Positions 5,881 to 9,255 of a stretch of DNA of 9,255 nucleotides are shown here, in pieces. Position numbers and translations under genes: made by a program. Source of the stretch: WS-11 sp035275545. GTDB lineage: Bacteria > Eisenbacteria > RBG-16-71-46. The notes below the pieces were generated by a model. That model was not told the DNA's origin. It was given only the letters and a program-made list of their open reading frames with translations, and did no database searches. The stretch is from positions 1 to 9,255 of the forward strand of contig DATEMP010000108.1 in assembly GCA_035275545.1 (NCBI GenBank). The letters run 5' to 3'. Within the stretch, counting starts at the first letter, position 1, and every line of letters begins with the position of its first letter.

Positions 5881-7173
5881 TCACTCCAGCACGGTGACCC
5901 GCGTCGACCGGGTCTGCCCGGCCTGCATGAGCCGGATCAGGTACACGCCGTTCGCGAGCCGGTTTGACGGCGCCAGCTCGACCTGATGCGCCCCCGCCCC
6001 CATGGACCCCACCTCCCGGGTCATCACCAGGCGGCCGGCGACATCGAACAACTCCAGGGTGGCGGGCTCGCCCCCGGGCAGGGTGAAGCGAACGAGCATG
6101 CCGTCGCTGGCCGGGTTGGTCCGGGAGCCCTCGAGATCGAACCGGGGCGGGTCGACCCGCCCGAGCCCGAGTTGGGGCCCGCCGATCCCGGGCGGGGCGA
6201 CGCGCCGATCCGCGCCCACGAACCGGGCCGCAGCCCCGGGATCGTCGCCGTCGACCCCCAGCGGCGGGCTGGTGGTGGCCTCGGTGTTGTTGTGTCCCGC
6301 CCCCCGCCCCGTCAGGTACTCGTGCTGGTGGCCGCGGAACTCGGCACGCAGCGAGTCGATCGAGGAGCGGAACTCGGAGCGCAGCGAGTCGATCTCCGCG
6401 AGGTAATCGGGCTCGAGGGTGATGGCGAGCGAGGTGCGCTCGATAAAGCCGTCGATGAGGCCCGCCCCGCCCCCCGAGATGTTGGCAAAGGAGTTGACCG
6501 CGAGGATCCCCACCAGGCCGCTGGTGCTGGTGCTGGTGGCTTCGATCGCGACCAGATAGTCCCGCCCGCGCTCGACGTCGACCACCAGGTCCACGCCGGC
6601 GCTGCCGATGTCGCGGATGTAATTGGGCACCGGAGGCAGGGAGAGGCTGCCCCCGACCGAGCTGGTGTGCAGGGTCTGGCGCCCCACCAGCCGGCGCCCG
6701 GAGGCACCGACCGCGTCGGTGACGTCGTAGATCGCGGCATCGAGCTGGATGCTGGTGGTGTTGTCGTAGGCGCCGAAGTCGGCCTGTAGGAAGCCGCGCC
6801 AGCGCACCACGCCGATGAGCTTGGCGGTGATGCGATTCGAGCTGCCGGGCGCGACCTTGAACGGGTCGAGCATGCGACCGGTCGCGAACCGCGTCACGCC
6901 GACCACACCCACGTTGACCGCGGAGGCGACATACATGCGGGGCGATTCCACGCCCAGGTCGCCGAACTCGACGCCGCAGCCATTGACCGGGCCGCAGTTG
7001 TCGCTGGTCACCGCCTCGGGGTTGGTGCCCACGAAGTGGTACCGATCACCGGGAGCGAGCGTTGGCGGGAGCTGGGCCAAGGCGTGCGTCGCGAGGAAGA
7101 GCAGCGCCGGGGCGATGAGGGCAACACGATGGACTCGGACCCGGGGGAGCCGGAGACGTGCCGCGGGGTGCAT
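5881..7173 (-). CDS. Secreted protein with C-terminal FlgD-Ig/T9SS type A-like sorting domain and a His/Asn-rich central motif
   Basis: The protein has 430 residues. A signal peptide (about 1-34, hydrophobic core VALIAPALLFLATHALA, cleavage after ALA or ALAQ) predicts Sec export. Residues 35-255 form a beta-rich region I do not recognise, with two close cysteines (C60, C66). Residues 257-280 are a short charged coiled coil made of two 11-residue repeats. A motif HQHEYLTGRGAGHNNT (282-297) is followed by a Pro/Gly-rich linker to about 355. The last 70 residues (about 362-430; TNPASDGMLVRFTLP, ATLELFDVAGRLV, LANGVYLIRL) are the FlgD-Ig-like/type A sorting-like domain common in Eisenbacteria and other FCB secreted proteins, where it serves cell-surface delivery. 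AGGGAG lies 4 nt before the ATG at 7173. The gene is separated by 170 nt from the upstream pair and by 159 nt from mglB, so it is probably its own unit. Confidence 0.88.
   Translation of the reverse strand: MHPAARLRLPRVRVHRVALIAPALLFLATHALAQLPPTLAPGDRYHFVGTNPEAVTSDNCGPVNGCGVEFGDLGVESPRMYVASAVNVGVVGVTRFATGRMLDPFKVAPGSSNRITAKLIGVVRWRGFLQADFGAYDNTTSIQLDAAIYDVTDAVGASGRRLVGRQTLHTSSVGGSLSLPPVPNYIRDIGSAGVDLVVDVERGRDYLVAIEATSTSTSGLVGILAVNSFANISGGGAGLIDGFIERTSLAITLEPDYLAEIDSLRSEFRSSIDSLRAEFRGHQHEYLTGRGAGHNNTEATTSPPLGVDGDDPGAAARFVGADRRVAPPGIGGPQLGLGRVDPPRFDLEGSRTNPASDGMLVRFTLPGGEPATLELFDVAGRLVMTREVGSMGAGAHQVELAPSNRLANGVYLIRLMQAGQTRSTRVTVLE
6334..6399 (-). repeat. Two tandem 33-bp units encoding an 11-residue coiled-coil repeat
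   Basis: Positions 6334-6361 and 6367-6394 are the same 28-nt sequence with two mismatches, at a 33-nt period. They encode IDSLRSEFRSS and IDSLRAEFRGH, an 11-residue repeat in the secreted protein. The near-identity at DNA level suggests a recent tandem duplication or strong constraint. Confidence 0.8.
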
Positions 7174-7177
7174 GGGA

Positions 7178-7183
7178 CTCCCT
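7178..7183 (-). promoter_or_regulatory. Ribosome binding site of the secreted-protein gene
   Basis: AGGGAG on the minus strand, 4 nt before the ATG at 7173, supporting that start. Confidence 0.7.
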
Positions 7184-7345
7184 GCATCGGACCCCGTACG
7201 GTCGCGTGCCGACCTGCGAGGCCACGCACAAAGAGCGGGCGGGGTCCGGGAGGCGGTCCCGTGCGGCCATTCCGTTGTGCCTCGTGTCGGACCCGCAGCG
7301 TAGGTCAGCGGCGCAGCCGGGACAACGAAATCTGGCGCGAAGCCC

Positions 7346-7567
7346 CTACCAGAGCAGGGGCCGGATCACCCGCTCGTAGATCTCCAGCGGCCAGAGCAGG
7401 ACCTGCCGGAAGACTTCGATCGCGATCGCGACCAGCTTGGCGACCCCGGCATGCGGCCCTGCCGCCGCCATCACCGGAGTGGTCCCCCCGCTCATCATGG
7501 CGATCAGGTTGGTCATCAGGCACCACGCGGCGCCCAGCCCCAGATAAACACGTACGAACCTGCCCAT
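7346..7567 (-). CDS. Small (73-residue) predicted membrane protein, function unknown
   Basis: The protein has a hydrophobic first segment (about 4-26, FVRVYLGLGAAWCLMTNLIA), a short Gly/Pro-containing loop, and a second hydrophobic or amphipathic helix (about 41-60, VAKLVAIAIEVFRQVLLWPL) that runs into a basic, aromatic C-terminus (EIYERVIRPLLW). I recognise no family. The case for a real gene is the good Shine-Dalgarno AGGAG, 6 nt before the ATG at 7567, and its position 9 nt after the stop of the erythromycin-esterase-like gene, with the Shine-Dalgarno overlapping that stop codon (TAGGAG). Co-translation with the esterase-like protein is likely. A membrane location is inferred from hydropathy only. 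Confidence 0.72.
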   Translation of the reverse strand: MGRFVRVYLGLGAAWCLMTNLIAMMSGGTTPVMAAAGPHAGVAKLVAIAIEVFRQVLLWPLEIYERVIRPLLW

Positions 7568-7573
7568 CGTCTT

Positions 7574-7578
7574 CTCCT
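7574..7578 (-). promoter_or_regulatory. Ribosome binding site of the small membrane protein, overlapping the upstream stop codon
   Basis: AGGAG on the minus strand shares two bases with the TAG stop (7579-7577) of the esterase-like gene and lies 6 nt before the ATG at 7567. This geometry favours re-initiation by ribosomes finishing the upstream gene. Confidence 0.7.
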
Positions 7579-9255
7579 AGAAAGCCTTGAGGAGCACCGA
7601 GGGGGTGGTTCGGTCGAAGTAGATCAGCCCGTCGTAGAGCTCGGATATCCGAGCCTCCCGAAAGCCGTCGTCGACCGCCAGGGCGCCAATGTTCCTGAAT
7701 GGGCGTTCGCTCGCAAACCATGCGGCCGCGGGCGAACCCGCCGGGGCACGCCGCAGGTCGAGGATCTGGCGGGGATAGCCGGCTTCGCTCAAGAGCGCCT
7801 CCACGCTCCCGGGTGGGGCAACCCGCGCGTCGTGTGGGCCAAGATGGCCACCCCCGACCGCGTTGTAGCGCCCTTCACCCATGCAAAAGCCCAGCACGAC
7901 CATGTCCCTGCCGAACATCGGGTCGAGCATCGAGCCCATCGCCTGTGGAGAGCGGGAAACGTGCCAGTTGTGGGCCCACAGCACCATGCGCGTCCCGGGC
8001 GGAGAATGGTCGAGGGTCCAGCGAACGTTGGCGGCCATCGACTGGTCGCGGGTCACGGTGCTCGACCGCGTTTCCATCTGGGTCGCCTGGAGGACCACCC
8101 GGGCGGTCTGGATCGCGTGATCCACCTCGGGGGCCGGGAAGTGCCGGATCCAGGAGTCGCGACGCCCCTCGAGATGGCGGAGGACGGCCAGCGCCGCCGC
8201 CGTCGCCTCGCTCCAGCCCGGGCCGGGCTTGAGGGCGGTCTGGTCGGAGCTGATGCGCAGGCTGCGGCGGCCGGAGACCGCCTCGGTCGAGTCCACGAGG
8301 TACCGATAGCCGGCGCTGGCGTGCGCCAGGTCGTACGGAGGATCGCCGGCCTCGAAGTCGAGGCCGGCGGCCGGCGGCTGGCGATACGGCTGGTCGTCGA
8401 TGGTCACGGCGAGCGAGTCGAACCAGGCGGTGCCCGGGCCGGAGAGCAGCACGCCGAAGTTGATGTTCCTCGCGTTCGCAGGGACGTCGAGCACGATCTC
8501 GCCGCGGGTCCATCCCGTGGTGCCACGCGGTCCCCGGTTCATCATGTTGTCGAAGCGCAGGGTCGCGGAATCCCCGTCGACCCGCCACCACAGCCCGGCG
8601 AACCCGGTGGAGACGTCCTGGGCACGGATCCAACCGAAGTACCGGATGCGCTTCCCCGCGCACGCGGCGACCGGAAACGTTCCGGTCGCGGTGCCGAAGG
8701 TCCCCGGGGTCTTGCGGACCTCCTTCAGGAGCGCGTAGGCGGCCGCGGCGCTGTCGGCGTACGCGCGCTCGGCGCGGCGCAGGAAGTACAGCACCTCGGC
8801 CGCCGCGGTGTCCGGCATCTGCATGTCGAAGCCGGTGAACTCGATCCGCCCCCTTCCGGAAAGGTTGAAGGCGCGCATCCACTCGATCAGGTCGAGCACT
8901 TCCTGCGTGTTCCAGGTCCAGAAGTAGAGGCCCTCGAGCAGCTGCCGGGGATCGCCCCGGCCGTCGCGCACGTACCCGTTGAGGCGCGCCGCCTCGGGCA
9001 TGTTGGCCTCGATGCCGAACACCGTGAAACCCATCTCGGTGGCGAGGAACTCGGTCAGCCGGTGCTTCATCTGGAAGAACTCGTGCGTGCCGTGCGTGCC
9101 CTCGCCGAGCGCGACGATGCGGGCATCCCCGATCACGCGCTTGAGCGGCTCGAGGTCGCGGAACCCGTGCCCCGGCTCGGCGGTGTCGAACGGAATCGCC
9201 GCGGCGCGCACGAACGCGAGCGCGGAATCGGCATCGGGCTCGGCGTCGGTCTGCG
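7577..9255 (-). CDS. Erythromycin-esterase-like hydrolase with a nested beta-sandwich domain; 5' end outside the window
   Basis: The frame is open from the window edge to a TAG at 7577. A GTG at 9211 is a possible start, but 14 further codons (QTDAEPDADSALAF) run in frame off the edge, so the true N-terminus, perhaps with a signal peptide, is probably missing. Numbered from that GTG (544 residues), EreA-family motifs are: ARIVALGEGTHGTHEF (30-45, with the GExxHG catalytic motif), GIEANMPEA (66-74), FTGFDMQ (125-131) and RMVLWAHNWHVSR (408-420, the second histidine cluster). Residues about 175-325 interrupt the catalytic domain with a CBM4_9-like beta-sandwich (GFAGLWWRVDG, FDNMMNRG, GPGTAWFDSLAVTI, LDFEAGD, SGRRSLRIS). 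EreA/EreB open macrolide lactones, but most relatives of this size have no known substrate, so macrolide resistance should not be assumed. The small membrane-protein gene follows by 9 nt. Confidence 0.9.
   Translation of the reverse strand, partial: QTDAEPDADSALAFVRAAAIPFDTAEPGHGFRDLEPLKRVIGDARIVALGEGTHGTHEFFQMKHRLTEFLATEMGFTVFGIEANMPEAARLNGYVRDGRGDPRQLLEGLYFWTWNTQEVLDLIEWMRAFNLSGRGRIEFTGFDMQMPDTAAAEVLYFLRRAERAYADSAAAAYALLKEVRKTPGTFGTATGTFPVAACAGKRIRYFGWIRAQDVSTGFAGLWWRVDGDSATLRFDNMMNRGPRGTTGWTRGEIVLDVPANARNINFGVLLSGPGTAWFDSLAVTIDDQPYRQPPAAGLDFEAGDPPYDLAHASAGYRYLVDSTEAVSGRRSLRISSDQTALKPGPGWSEATAAALAVLRHLEGRRDSWIRHFPAPEVDHAIQTARVVLQATQMETRSSTVTRDQSMAANVRWTLDHSPPGTRMVLWAHNWHVSRSPQAMGSMLDPMFGRDMVVLGFCMGEGRYNAVGGGHLGPHDARVAPPGSVEALLSEAGYPRQILDLRRAPAGSPAAAWFASERPFRNIGALAVDDGFREARISELYDGLIYFDRTTPSVLLKAF

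Noticed and set aside
7188..7248. Inverted pair CGGACCCCG (7188-7196) and CGGGGTCCG (7240-7248) upstream of the secreted-protein gene, similar in look to the pair at 2753-2815
   Set aside because: Nine-nt arms with a loop of over 40 nt are expected several times by chance in 9 kb at this GC content, and the two pairs are not the same sequence.
7875..8882. Minus-strand 335-codon frame inside the erythromycin-esterase-like gene
   Set aside because: It is the same strand in another frame, Arg/Gly/Ala/Pro-rich, without motifs, while the main frame carries all EreA motifs.
7577..9255. Macrolide resistance determinant
   Set aside because: The family motifs are present, but the nested domain and the environmental-type context do not support assigning macrolides as substrate; only esterase-like hydrolase is supported.
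1..9255. CRISPR array, IS element, phage module, tRNA or rRNA
   Set aside because: No regularly spaced repeats, transposase or integrase motifs, cloverleaf-like segments or rRNA-like sequence were found on either strand.

Overview
The window is GC-rich (roughly 70 %) and densely coded, almost entirely on the minus strand. It looks like a chromosomal segment of a Gram-negative, non-model bacterium. Three features point to the FCB side of the tree (Candidatus Eisenbacteria or a close relative) or, less likely, to a Gemmatimonadota- or Myxococcota-like lineage: a secreted protein with a C-terminal FlgD-Ig/T9SS-type sorting-like domain, a Myxococcus-like MglA/MglB pair, and an erythromycin-esterase-like protein with a nested beta-sandwich. 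That placement is inference from gene content, not a phylogeny. No tRNA, rRNA, IS element, CRISPR array or phage module was seen.

Layout, in order of minus-strand transcription from high to low coordinates: (i) 9255-7577, an erythromycin-esterase-like protein whose 5' end lies outside the window, followed after 9 nt by a 73-residue membrane protein (7567-7346). (ii) 7173-5881, a secreted protein with signal peptide, short coiled coil, a His/Asn-rich HxHEYLTG...GHNNT motif and a C-terminal sorting-like domain. (iii) 5721-3554, a compact cluster mglB - mglA - pgpA - DUF4920-like exported protein, with gaps of 43, -4 and 14 nt. It ends at a strong hairpin (3490-3542) that also ends the only plus-strand gene. 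(iv) 2899-3480 (+), a lipoprotein with a ZU5-like domain, divergent from (v) 2569-1, a DUF5671-like membrane protein, cinA and thpR, joined by a 1-nt stop/start overlap and a 16-nt gap.

How the genes may work together: MglB is the GTPase-activating and nucleotide-exchange partner of the Ras-like GTPase MglA in Myxococcus cell polarity. The arginine and glutamine used for GTP hydrolysis in M. xanthus MglA (R53, Q82) sit at the same residue numbers here, so this is probably an active switch. Its stop codon is translationally fused (ATGA) to pgpA, which dephosphorylates phosphatidylglycerophosphate to phosphatidylglycerol. That arrangement suggests co-expression of a polarity switch and a membrane-lipid enzyme. 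The cinA-thpR pair is housekeeping (NMN deamidase/pyrophosphatase, RNA 2',3'-cyclic phosphodiesterase), and in many bacteria it lies in a pgpA-cinA-thpR-recA neighbourhood. Here that neighbourhood appears to have been opened by accessory envelope genes.

Nothing here is clearly a wholly new system. The items most worth follow-up are the mglBA-pgpA coupling, the apparently permuted beta-sandwich inside the erythromycin-esterase-like protein with its small membrane-protein partner, and the HxHEYLTG/GHNNT module of the secreted protein.
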